Shown here: positions 20,695-31,188 of the stretch, piece after piece
Layout of the letters: every line of letters begins with the position of its first letter
Position numbering within the stretch: position 1 is the first letter of the stretch
Assembly (NCBI GenBank): GCA_963565915.1
Contig: OY751486.1
Span: forward strand, 4,898,001 to 4,962,000
Direction: 5' to 3'
Length of the DNA: 64,000 nucleotides
Source of the DNA: Entoloma clypeatum
Lineage: Eukaryota; Basidiomycota; Agaricomycetes; Agaricales; Entolomataceae
The notes under the pieces: model-generated
Databases searched by the model: none
Told to the model about the DNA's origin: nothing
What the model saw: the letters and a program-made list of their open reading frames with translations, nothing else
Made by a program: the position numbers and the translations under genes

Positions 20695-22894
20695 ATGTCC
20701 GCTACTCCCCGCAAGACCAAAGACATTGTCACCGACTTCGCCCGTTTCGACGCCACCATTCGCAAGGGGATGGCTGATGGGACCATCATTGAAGGGTTAA
20801 AGGGGATGAAGGGAAAGTTGGTGAGTAACCCCCGGAGCCGTTGTATTGACCCAATTCTAATGTATTTCACGAACAGTTGAAATTGTTCAAGGAAGTGGCG
20901 GGGCAACTGGTGGCACCGTTTGCCAGGTTCGTCTGGATAAATCAGTTCGTCATGTCCTGGGCCCACAAGCGCAAAGAGGACGGGTTTCTGGAAGGTCAAC
21001 GCCTCGCCCTGGCAACGTTCGACAGCCTGCGGGTACAAGAGGCAACGGCCCCTGTCACTGCACCATTGGCTGGGCCAAGCAATGTGCTGACAGGAGCCGC
21101 GGGTGGACGTCCGACACCACGCCCCCTTACGGCGAAGGGCAAAGAACCAGCGAAGGGCAAAGAACCGGCAAAGGGAAAAGAAACGGCGAAGGGAAAGGAC
21201 ACGGCGAAGGGAAAGAACACGGCGAAGGGAAAGGAAACGGCGAAGGGAAAGGAAACAGGGAAGGAACAGGAGGGGGAGGGGAATGGCAGGCGATCAAGGG
21301 AGACAGGGGAAGCCTGGTGCGGGGGATCAGAGGAGATGGAGGTGGACGAGTTGTCGAAGGAGAAGATGGCGACGGCAAAGGAGAAGACAGAAACGGCGAA
21401 GGAGATAACGGCGACGACAACGGTGAAAACGACGACGGCGAAAACGACGGCGACAACAATAACAACAGCGAACGAGAAAACGGCGACAACAACGGCGACG
21501 GCGAAGCAACCGGCGAAGAAGATAGTGGGTGCAGCAAAGGCAGGAACGGGAAAGGTGGCGAAGGACGCACCTGCGAAGATGACGCTGAGGTCGAAGCCAA
21601 CCGTGGCTTCAAGCAGTGACGAGGACGAGCAACCGGCACCAGCCCGAGGTGAGACGACGCAAGGCCGCAGGAATTATGCTCGGCGAGCCCCTGTCCACAC
21701 CGGCGAATACAACGACATCCCGTGCGATAGGTGCAAATTGAAGGCGCAGCCGTGTGAGAAGGAGAAGTTTGCGGCAGCATGTTATGCCTGCTACACGCTG
21801 AAGGGGAAATGCCTGACTGGTGGCGAGGTGCCTCAGAGGAAGAAGAAGACCAAGATGGAGGGCCGCAGTGCGTCACGAAAGGCGAAACCGGCGAAGGAGG
21901 CACCACGGCAGAAGGCGACGAAGGCGACTGAATATGTGGAGGTAGAGACAGAGGTGGATGGTGACGATGAGGACGACAAAGATAAGAACGGCGATGTGGC
22001 GACTGGCCCAGGAGCAACCACCTCCCGGCGACGACCCATCAGCGACGGCGAAGCCAGGGGTGACACTTCGCCGGCGGCGCGTTCGACACTGCCCCCCGCC
22101 CTCATGGATGCGCGTGAGTAATTATACTGAATCATTTCTTGGACATCATCTCACGCAGTCTGGCCTGGCAGTGGAGCTATACCTGGTGGACTGGTTCCGC
22201 CAGCAGGGAACCATCTCGCAGCGGGCATACCATACACAGAGTGGCGCCCTCTTCAAACTCAAAGGGCAGATCAACAAGCTCACGAACCGCTTCAACCAGA
22301 TCCTCGAGGGGGCAAATGCACAGCTGGCGATGCAGGAGGAGAATGCGTACTCCCGCCTGTTGTACATGGAGGACACACTGGAGGGGTTGAACGTCAGGTT
22401 GACGGACATCGAGAACTACCTGGGTTTCGACTACCACCACCACTGCCACTGCCACCGTCACCGCCACCTCCCACCCCGTCACACACCCCGTCGTCGCCCC
22501 TCCTGCAGTCTCCCACCCTGTCATCGCCCCCCCTGCAGTCAACCTTATCACGCCGACACCAACGACATCCCAGGAGACGGCGCAAGGCACGGTGCAACTC
22601 ATCCCCCCCCCACCTGCGAGTCCTATGGCTGTCGTTGCAGAGGAGGAATCTGTGACGGAAGAGGATGTGCCCGACACCACCGACACTCGTCCGGTGACCC
22701 TCGCCGCCTTGCCTGCTGATGCGCTTCGGCGAAGTCCTCGGCTAAGCGACCACTCACGTTTGCCATCTGCATCAGGCAGTACAGCGTCATCTGAGGGGAA
22801 ACGTGGACGAAAGCGCAAGGGTGGGGATGACAGCAGCATGACTGGGGGAAAGCGGTCTCGCGCGTTGATACGACCGCTGTGCGGCTGTGCATGA
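20695..22894 (+). CDS. KDZ-linked gene B: basic-repeat protein with Zn2Cys6-like cluster
   Basis: Exon 1 20695-20820, intron 20821-20876, exon 2 20877-22113, intron about 22114-22171, exon 3 from 22172. The product begins MSATPRKTKDIVTDFARFD, continues with an unrecognised domain (about residues 1-105), a run of AKGKE repeats, Thr/Lys-rich sequence, then a cluster at residues 325-354 with spacing C-x2-C-x6-C-x8-C-x2-C-x6-C, the spacing of fungal Zn2Cys6 fingers (21723-21812). Exon 3 gives a helical segment (ALFKLKGQINKLTNRFNQIL) and a Pro/Thr-rich tail ending GGKRSRA. A one-base frame change near 22435 separates helix and tail and may be a small lesion or an unseen intron. The original TGA stop was split by the retrotransposon at 22866; the frame now reads nine codons into the LTR, to a stop at 22892-22894. 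Confidence 0.6.
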
Positions 22895-23935
22895 AAATGC
22901 ATAAATCCCACACTTTTATCAATAAAAGAATATAATGTTGCTCCCATTAAACACATTCTATTGGAACTGATGGTACTACTGGCTACCTAGAGAGTCTACA
23001 TACCACTGGACCACCTTTAGTCATGATCATGGGAACAGTCACATTCTGAGGGCTTAACCATAGACTTGACACAATAATTCTATTCTTAATGGATAAGACC
23101 ATTGAGGGGACCCAACATTAATACCAATATTCTATGGTCTATCACCCTATCCATTGACTATTACTATATATGGACAATCGGAGGCATGGGGGATTTATTA
23201 TCTCGAACGCGACGCACTGTACCGAACGCATCACAGAACAAGGCGGCCGATCACTGATGCCGTGATGCCGAGCCATGTGAACTTACCGGAAATAGAATGC
23301 ACCCTGGAAACGGGGTCGTTGATCGCTTTTGATGGACAGGATCCGGTCCTGACACTTCGGACCCTTGATCGATGGCAACCGGGGATTTGATCGTCCCGAT
23401 CAATATTGATGCGGCGCTCTAGAATGCTCGCGCGTGGACGCATTGACAACACTCCGCTCCGCTAGGGTCCGTAACCCTCTCGACGAATGGAAAACTTATG
23501 GAAATAACATATACCAAGCTTCGGAAGGCTATTAAATTAGTTACCTATTTGATTTTGGACATTTACTTGTGATAAACTTTATTTATTTTTGAATGCTCTC
23601 TGTGTATAAAGGCCCGTAGTTTCCTGCCATGTACAGTAGATTAGAACGAGGCCCCCTCTTCTGTCTCTTAGCTCCGTGCGCTCAGTGAACCGTCTCCGTG
23701 ACAAAAATCCAATTCCTTAATTTTATATTATTGAATTACACTCAGAATATCGACGCGCGCTCGCGAGTTGACATTCTACAAAGGCAAACGAACCAAACCT
23801 ACTTACGAAATAAGTGGTTCTTTCCCACCACCCCTAGAACTATTTGTTGAGAGTGTTGTTGGGTGTTTGAGGTGTTTGTAGAGCTCTGACCAGAGTCTCT
23901 CGCATTTTCGGCGCTCGTCACAAACTCGCTTTTCA
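22866..23935 (+). repeat. 5' LTR of the gag-only element
   Basis: 1070 bp, TG...CA bounded. A probable TATA box (GTGTATAAAGG) lies near 23601. It supplies the promoter. Its first 29 bases now provide the last codons of gene B. Confidence 0.9.
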
Positions 23936-23957
23936 TCTGGAGCCCACCGCGAGGGGT
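23936..23957 (+). promoter_or_regulatory. tRNA primer-binding site of the gag-only element
   Basis: Two bases after the LTR the sequence TGGAGCCCACCGCGAGGG begins. Its complement ends in ...GGGCTCCA, as expected for a tRNA 3' end with CCA. Which tRNA it matches was not determined. This is unlike gypsy-A, which appears self-primed. Confidence 0.6.
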
Positions 23958-24286
23958 GGTTTCATAGTAGTTCAAACTGTTTGCCCCCCCCCGACTTCCG
24001 TTCTTGAAGTTGTGCCCACCCCGCCCCATAATCGTGCTTTGTCGTTTGAGACGCGAAGTGCCCTCCGTCGGTTGATATCTCGACCATAATTTTTCGCCTA
24101 AAGGACGTGGAACCTTAGCCCAAGAATCTTCTCGATTCAAAGGCTGGAAACGCACCCTTGATCCAAATAAAGGAATATCTGGAATATTCTGAACCCACAC
24201 CGTCGAACCAAGTCCCTGTTCAATTACAAATAAAACCCCCCCCCTTCGAGTTCGTTCCGCGGACTTAGAACCAAACCCTCATCGAC

Positions 24287-26140
24287 ATGACCAAAAGCCG
24301 TCGTGTTGACAAGCCCCATATACCCCTTGCACCCGAACTGGCACCTAATAAACCTGGTGAAAGTTCAAACTCGAAGTCAGCGTTGCCCCCGCTTACTCCA
24401 TTACCCGAAACACCTGAACCAGACCTTGAACGAGAAAGGGACACTGTCGAAATGTCGTCAGACTCTAAGAAAGGCATGCCCAATAGACGAGATACCAAGG
24501 CGCCGTTCTTTGATAGGAATCGGCCCGAGGAATTACTTCGTTATATTGAGGACGTCGTGAAAGAGTTGATACGTGCCAGTGTCTCGAATGACCAAGAAAG
24601 GAAGGATTGGCTAAGATATTATGCTGATCAGCGTAGTGCAGATGAATGGACTGTCTTAGACGCTTACCCGTCAGAAGGTGGTTCCTTCGAAGACTTCACG
24701 GAGGAATTGATCAGTCACTACCCCGAAGCGACCGATAGTCTCGAGGGATCGATCGTGCGCCTTGACAGGTTGTGTGCTAAGTCGACTCCATTATCGAATG
24801 AGAATCTGTCTGTAATGTTGGAGTTCATCAGAGGATTTAAATTTGAGGGACGAAAGCTCTTACGTGGAGGCTGTATCTCGAATCGAGAAATCGTTGCCAA
24901 GTTTTTGAACTGTCTTGACCCCGAATTGAAAAGGACCGTGACGTGGCAGATGTCGCAGAAGTCTTTGAAGGACGTTAGTTCAACTGGCAAAGAGCCGGAA
25001 AGAAATCCGCGTCACCATACAGACCCAATTGATTTCGAGACCTTGCTCAAAGTCTCGGAGGACTTGGTACGATCAGCTGATAGTTACCGTACCGTTACCG
25101 CGGCTGGTACTTCTGGAATGGCTGTTAGGTCTACCAATTTGAATAGAATGAGCTTACCGAGACCCATGGAGTCTGCTACCTCTTTTGACCGGGTGGTGCA
25201 GCTCCTCGAGGATCTAAATGAATCGATGGCTAAGATGACAGACGTACTTGTCAACATGTCTAAGGAAAATAGTCAGCGACACGAAGAAACGGTTAGATCA
25301 ATTGAAACGATCCATACCTTGTTGAATTCGCGGCACAAAGACGAGGCTGGTACTAGGACCAACCGACCGAGTCTAACATCCGTCCGCAAATGCTACTATT
25401 GCTGGAGTGTTGGACATTTTGTCGCCGACTGTCAATTCCTAGCTGCCGACAGAGCTGAAGGAAAAATCGAGACTTACGGCAAAGGAACAAACGTGGATGA
25501 AAAAGGTTTTCCAAGGGAACCTTTCCACTTGTCACCGAAAGATCGTGTGGATAGGCTCTGGAAAGACCGAAAGCAGTTCGTCATCGAAAATCTTCCCGAT
25601 GACGGTATTATCACGCTGCAATCCAACCGGAACTTACCAGACCAGCACCAGGAGGGGTTCTTCATCGAGAACCTCCCCGAAGATGGAATCGTGGACCTAG
25701 CCCCGAACGGCCTGGTCACACTTCAATCGAATCGGAATATACGAGATCGGCAATGGAATAACCAGGGCCAGTTCTTCATCGAGAACCCCCCCGACGATGA
25801 CATCGTGGATCTTATGCCTGACGGCATAGTTACCCTTCAGCGGCCAATATTCAATTCAAATGTACAAGATAAGCAAGACAAACTTATCTCGGAGTTGCAG
25901 GAAAAGACTAGACGCGCGGCTGATGAACGCGACATGTGGAAAGCGGTGGCTACAACTGGACAAGTGGACATGTCAGTACCAGTCGACCCACAAATCCTGC
26001 ATAGCGTACCTCAACCAGCCGTTCAGCCCCTACCAATGACAGTTGATTCGAAATCTATGGAGTTCATGACAATGTTAGCCAGAATGATGAACCTTTCGAC
26101 TCAGGAAAGTGTCGAGAAGGCCTTACAAGGATCTCAATAA
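24287..26140 (+). CDS. Gag of the gag-only retrotransposon
   Basis: ATG 24287, 617 codons, uninterrupted. The N-terminus is Pro/Glu-rich. A basidiomycete gypsy-type capsid follows (APFFDRNRPEELLRYIEDV, RKDWLRYYADQRSADEW, then EELISHYPEATDSLEGS), then a CCHC knuckle CYYCWSVGHFVADC near residue 370. The C-terminal part has three tandem repeats of the form FxIENLPDDGIV...TLQSNRN (about residues 425-525), then a helical tail. It forms the particle that packages the element RNA. The complete ORF plus near-identical LTRs fits recent activity. The repeat region is not a standard gag part. Confidence 0.9.
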   Translation: MTKSRRVDKPHIPLAPELAPNKPGESSNSKSALPPLTPLPETPEPDLERERDTVEMSSDSKKGMPNRRDTKAPFFDRNRPEELLRYIEDVVKELIRASVSNDQERKDWLRYYADQRSADEWTVLDAYPSEGGSFEDFTEELISHYPEATDSLEGSIVRLDRLCAKSTPLSNENLSVMLEFIRGFKFEGRKLLRGGCISNREIVAKFLNCLDPELKRTVTWQMSQKSLKDVSSTGKEPERNPRHHTDPIDFETLLKVSEDLVRSADSYRTVTAAGTSGMAVRSTNLNRMSLPRPMESATSFDRVVQLLEDLNESMAKMTDVLVNMSKENSQRHEETVRSIETIHTLLNSRHKDEAGTRTNRPSLTSVRKCYYCWSVGHFVADCQFLAADRAEGKIETYGKGTNVDEKGFPREPFHLSPKDRVDRLWKDRKQFVIENLPDDGIITLQSNRNLPDQHQEGFFIENLPEDGIVDLAPNGLVTLQSNRNIRDRQWNNQGQFFIENPPDDDIVDLMPDGIVTLQRPIFNSNVQDKQDKLISELQEKTRRAADERDMWKAVATTGQVDMSVPVDPQILHSVPQPAVQPLPMTVDSKSMEFMTMLARMMNLSTQESVEKALQGSQ

Positions 26141-29100
26141 TCGCGACCCGCGCTCTATGAAATGAGTCGGATGGCGATGTTGGACATGTATCTGTAGGAA
26201 ACTTAGAAAAATCGAATTAAAAAGCTCATCGGAAAAGAACGGACCAAGACGGACTTAGACAGGTTCGTCAAGGAACCAATTGAACTGGCACTCGGAATTA
26301 ATGAAATCAAAGGCACGAACCACGCAGCTAGTCTTGAGGACTCAGTAGTGCGTTGAGATTCGGCCTATACCAAGCAAACCATCTCGAACTTGCAGCCGAG
26401 ATGTCTCCGCTAAAGGGAAAATTGAACAACCAAGTCCGGAGGATCTGAACATAGAATCCGAAGGGACTGGAAAGCCTCAACTGGACATCTAATTTGAGAA
26501 CATTAGACACGATCAACTGGACGATAATGATACATACCTCGACGATGAGCCAGACTTGAATCAGTTATAAGGCAGTAGACCGGAAGCCATACCTTGGCAT
26601 CCTGGCCCTGGATCTTAGCTCACCGCAGATCGTATGGATGAAAATGTACATTGTGACTACAGGATACGAAATATCTGTAACTACAGGTACTACTATTATC
26701 TACGAAATAGATCGCCAATGTTTCCACTCCGAACCTTCAAAAGAATAGACCTGTGGGGCAAGGAACGATTGAGCGTTTCGCCTCAAAAGTCAACGAAATT
26801 TGACAAGGCTTACCGTTCGTGCTGATGACGTGGCGCCGAAAGCCCACTCATTACCGTAAAGGCCTTCACGATGGAAAGGCTAGACCGATCGCGCCTGACC
26901 CGCTGGAACGACGAGAGGGACACTCTGGTGTCTTGAAATGCCAAAGACATCGCCAGTTGATTCTGATGATGGACTAGCGACGAATTCAGTTTGATTGTTT
27001 CAGCGCCGCATAGAAAAGGGTTGAACCCACCTTGCGATTATTGAAATTACATCGCACAGGGCCCGTCGTGTTGTTCTTGATTGAATACTGACTGTGGAAC
27101 TGAACTATGAATTAGAAGTTACGAATAAGGTGTAATTTCACCGAGTTGCGCACCTGGTTCTCCGAAAAAGCGAAGTCTATGATGTGGACCAGCGGAGACA
27201 GCTTTACTGACCACTGTAAATAGAATGGAACATTGGAACATTTTCGTGATAAAGGCAAAGAGAAAGACGCACCCTAATTGCCTTAGAAGACGCGGTGACG
27301 TGACACTGAAGGCCTTCGTCTCATGGCAAAAGACTTGACACAAAAGGGCGACTAGCCCAACGTCCCCAGCTTGTCAGAGGAAATCCCCTGAACGTCGCTC
27401 GTTTGATTCGGTAACGCTGGACTAGCGTTTATGCTAAGCTTGACAGCTTATCAACGAAGGAACGGACTCACCTCACGAATCTGAGTGGAGATCTAACATG
27501 TACGGACCATTCCTCAATGTTCTTGAATGAACATTGACGGTAAACATGAACTATGGAACGAAAATGAGCATGAGGGTGAGATTTGATCGAAAGTACGCAC
27601 CTGCTCAACCAACGAGGCAAGGACTGAAACCTAGCCAAGTCGAAGACGCCCTCGTCAACCTACGAATCCACCAAACGTGTTCCGTCGCGGGGAGTACTAC
27701 TCCGGCGAGGATTGACTGACCCGTACCGCACTGGGAGTACTACTCCGAGTGGGTCGTCTTGTGAAATAAAATAGCGAATGCGAAAAGGACGACGTCCGTG
27801 GCTACTCCAGTGTACAACGCCTACGCAGCCATCCTGAATGAGAACGAGCTGTTAGATTTGACTCTGGAACGGACGATAAGGCAGACGTACCTTACTCGCC
27901 CTCTCAAAACACCGCGTGTTGCCGCGAAGGTGACACGCCTCATATGCGAGCAGACCGTAGCTTGTTCTACCTTCTGCAACGACCCGAAAGGCCCGCCCAC
28001 CGCCCCACAGTTGAAATGAGACGTTCGTACTTATTGACGTCCCTAGGATGCTGGAAATTGTTTGTGAACCGAAAATGACTATGATTGGATGTAAGGACAA
28101 CGTACCTGGTCTTGAGGACTTTGGTACTGTCACCGTTTGGCCGAAAACGAAGCAAACAGTTTGCCGAATTGAATGTGACAGGCGGTGATACATGTACAAT
28201 GAACATACCTGGTCGTAAGGACTTGATGGTGTCCCGGTTCTGCCCGTACCAAGCAGCGCCTCTCGAACTGGTAGCCTCTGCCGAGTCATCCCTGTCAGAT
28301 AAACATTCAGAGGAGCTTACCCGGCCTCTCTGCCTCGAAACAAAACCCTAGGATTGCTATTGAAAGCATCCCCGCACCTTGATTGGCTGCCATTAAACGG
28401 AGGGCGACAAGTGAACAAAAGGACGGCATACCTCGTCTGGTAGACAGTAAACGTGTGTCCGCCGTGCTTCGTATCGCGCAGAACGAGCTGGACTTGCAAC
28501 CGGAGACGCTCAGTAGACGTGGACTTGAAATGCATCGAGTTCGAGCTTGACGTGCTGGAACGCTATGACTCGGAGAGTCAGATCTTCTTGCCTGGGGAGG
28601 GAGGAGTGTGATTACACACCTTGTCTTGCCCTGTCTCGCCCCTCTGAGATTGACAAAGTCTTACCGCCGGATCGATTGTCGGGTACTTGGTGATTGACAA
28701 CGCCTGAGCTCGATTTCGGTCTATCGCCGGCTCGCGAACGGCTGGACTTGGCCTGAGATTTTGCGATTTTGACCGAACGGTGTTGAACAACATTGAGACA
28801 GTTGAAGATCGTACCGTTCCAATGTAACAGGCGTGCACTGGACGAAAATTTCTTGATCTTGATATGGACAAACGAAACCGTACCGGAACGAACGGGAACG
28901 ACCACACCAGGTCGGGCCGTCAGGAAAGACAGCATGTCTTTCCTGAATCCAGAATCCAAAACCGGACGGGGTCGGTGAAGCCGACGATCGTGTTGAACAA
29001 ACGATCTATGCACAAAAAAAAACCAGCGTACCCGTAAGGTTGCATTGATGCAATGCAAAGACCCACCGGCTACCGAAATTGACCCACGCCAACGCTCTGG

Positions 29101-29850
29101 TCCCTACCCGGCGCGTCGGCCCTGAATCTGAAACGGCTCGCTCGAACGGTCTTGACGATCCGTTGTTCGAAATCTGCATGGACCTGGAAAGGTTCAAATG
29201 AATTAAATGAATAGAATGAAAGAAGACCCGACTTACCCACTGTGTCGAACGAAACTCGACGAAGTGAGAGACGGAAGCAAAAGAGACCAAGGACAAAGTC
29301 CCACGCACCGCGCATTGTTGATTGAGAGCATTCGCGCGGCAGCTCGGAATTCGGAAATGAAACATGCTGAGTGGAAATGGACTTGACGTCCGGTGTCGAA
29401 GTCTTGAGGACTTCAATTAAATGGAATAAAACAGAATGAAACAGGACTCACCTGAGGATGTCGAACGGATCCCGACGGAGTGAGCAACGAGGACGGAAGC
29501 ACTCACCGCTCATTGTTGATACCGTGACCGAATCAACGGATGACCAATTGATCACCTGATGCACGCGACTTAAATGAGTTGCTACAAACGGAACCGTGAG
29601 AACTGGCGTCAAGCGTAGTAAACACCGGGCCACTCACACATGCTCGACTGAAGGCAGAGCTGTTGCAGCTCTCCGATGGTCCGCACTGTCACTGGATGCA
29701 AAGAGAGTACCCCGCCGTTTTCTCGTCCATTAACCCGGACTAGTAAATAAAAAGGGAAAAATGCGAAATAAACTTAAAAGATTTTGACGAAATAATGAAC
29801 CTGTTGACCCGAAAACAGTCCACCCTGATGATTGGGGACAATCTGTTTTT
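26141..29850 (+). other. Non-coding interior of the gag-only element
   Basis: About 3.7 kb without any domain of pol on either strand. Diverged repeats are visible: the block around 29185-29270 (GTCGAACGAAACTCGACG, then GTGAGAGACGGAAGC) recurs around 29410-29500 (GTCGAACGGATCCCGACG, then GAGGACGGAAGC). Two copies of the near-palindrome GGAGTACTACTCC occur at 27691-27703 and 27734-27746. Short open frames look random. It may act as packaging RNA or size filler. Confidence 0.7.
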
Positions 29851-29863
29851 AGTGTGGGGGAGA
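29851..29863 (+). promoter_or_regulatory. Polypurine tract of the gag-only element
   Basis: AGTGTGGGGGAGA immediately precedes the 3' LTR start at 29864. This is the expected site for plus-strand DNA priming. Confidence 0.75.
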
Positions 29864-30933
29864 TGATACGACCGCTGTGCGGCTGTGCATGAAAATGCAT
29901 AAATCCCACACTTTTATCAATAAAAGAATATAATGTTGCTCCCATTAAACACATTCTATTGGAACTGATGGTACTACTGGCTACCTAGAGAGTCTACATA
30001 CCACTGGACCACCTTTAGTCATGATCATGGGAACAGTCACATTCTGAGGGCTTAACCATAGACTTGACACAATAATTCTATTCTTAATGGATAAGACCAT
30101 TGAGGGGACCCAACATTAATACCAATATTCTATGGTCTATCACCCTATCCATTGACTATTACTATATATGGACAATCGGAGGCATGGGGGATTTATTATC
30201 TCGAACGCGACGCACTGTACCGAACGCATCACAGAACAAGGCGGCCGATCACTGATGCCGTGATGCCGAGCCATGTGAACTTACCGGAAATAGAATGCAC
30301 CCTGGAAACGGGGTCGTTGATCGCTTTTGATGGACAGGATCCGGTCCTGACACTTCGGACCCTTGATCGATGGCAACCGGGGATTTGATCGTCCCGATCA
30401 ATATTGATGCGGCGCTCTAGAATGCTCGCGCGTGGACGCATTGACAACACTCCGCTCCGCTAGGGTCCGTAACCCTCTCGACGAATGGAAAACTTATGGA
30501 AATAACATATACCAAGCTTCGGAAGGCTATTAAATTAGTTACCTATTTGATTTTGGACATTTACTTGTGATAAACTTTATTTATTTTTGAATGCTCTCTG
30601 TGTATAAAGGCCCGTAGTTTCCTGCCATGTACAGTAGATTAGAACGAGGCCCCCTCTTCTGTCTCTTAGCTCCGTGCGCTCAGTGAACCGTCTCCGTGAC
30701 AAAAATCCAATTCCTTAATTTTATATTATTGAATTACACTCAGAATATCGACGCGCGCTCGCGAGTTGACATTCTACAAAGGCAAACGAACCAAACCTAC
30801 TTATGAAATAAGTGGTTCTTTCCCACCACCCCTAGAACTATTTGTTGAGAGTGTTGTTGGGTGTTTGAGGTGTTTGTAGAGCTCTGACCAGAGTCTCTCG
30901 CATTTTCGGCGCTCGTCACAAACTCGCTTTTCA
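29864..30933 (+). repeat. 3' LTR of the gag-only element
   Basis: 1070 bp, nearly identical to the 5' LTR; the one difference seen is a C to T change in a CG dinucleotide (CGA in the 5' copy, TGA here). It is followed by the target duplication GCGT, then GA, which completes the original TGA stop of gene B. Confidence 0.9.
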
Positions 30934-30937
30934 GCGT

Positions 30938-31188
30938 GAACATGGCCGGCGAATTTTTTATTTTTTATTCACATATCCATTCAACTCGCTTTCATTTGTT
31001 TTACGATTTCCTTGTTGCTTGTCATGTAAGTATTGTATGAAAGGCAATACTACTTTTGTCGTTTGGAACGGCGAAGGCCATTTGAGTGATCTGAATCAGT
31101 TATTAGCATGGGGATAATTCAAAATCAGAAACACGAATATCCTACCATTTGGTGTAATCAATGTTGGATCAATCACTGAGTCGTTTGC
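30938..31188. other. Convergent intergenic region between genes B and C
   Basis: This was the 3' flank of gene B before the retrotransposon inserted, and it ends at the stop codon of gene C. It is AT-rich at the start, with GGCCGGCGAATT near 30944 and GAACGGCGAAGG near 31066, further examples of the element-wide motif. No gene is seen. Confidence 0.5.

Larger units (their letters stand above)
22866..30933 (+). mobile_element. Gag-only LTR retrotransposon (TR-GAG type), very young
   Basis: Two 1070-bp LTRs (22866-23935 and 29864-30933) begin TGATACG and end CTTTTCA. I can see a single difference between them (C at 23806, T at 30804). The target duplication is GCGT (22862-22865 and 30934-30937). 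A PBS follows the 5' LTR and a purine tract precedes the 3' LTR. The only long ORF is a 617-codon gag. Protease, RT, RNase H and integrase motifs are absent, and the remaining 3.7 kb is non-coding. It therefore must borrow enzymes from an autonomous gypsy-type relative. Confidence 0.9.

Noticed and set aside
21103..21620. Arginine-rich and acidic open frames in other frames of gene B
   Set aside because: They are frame shadows of the AKGKE and Thr/Lys repeat region of gene B.
23154..23390. Small ORF present identically in both LTRs (23154-23390 and 30152-30388)
   Set aside because: Identical copies are expected from LTR duplication, the ORF has no recognisable domain, and it lies within U3/R sequence. 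I see no evidence that it is translated.
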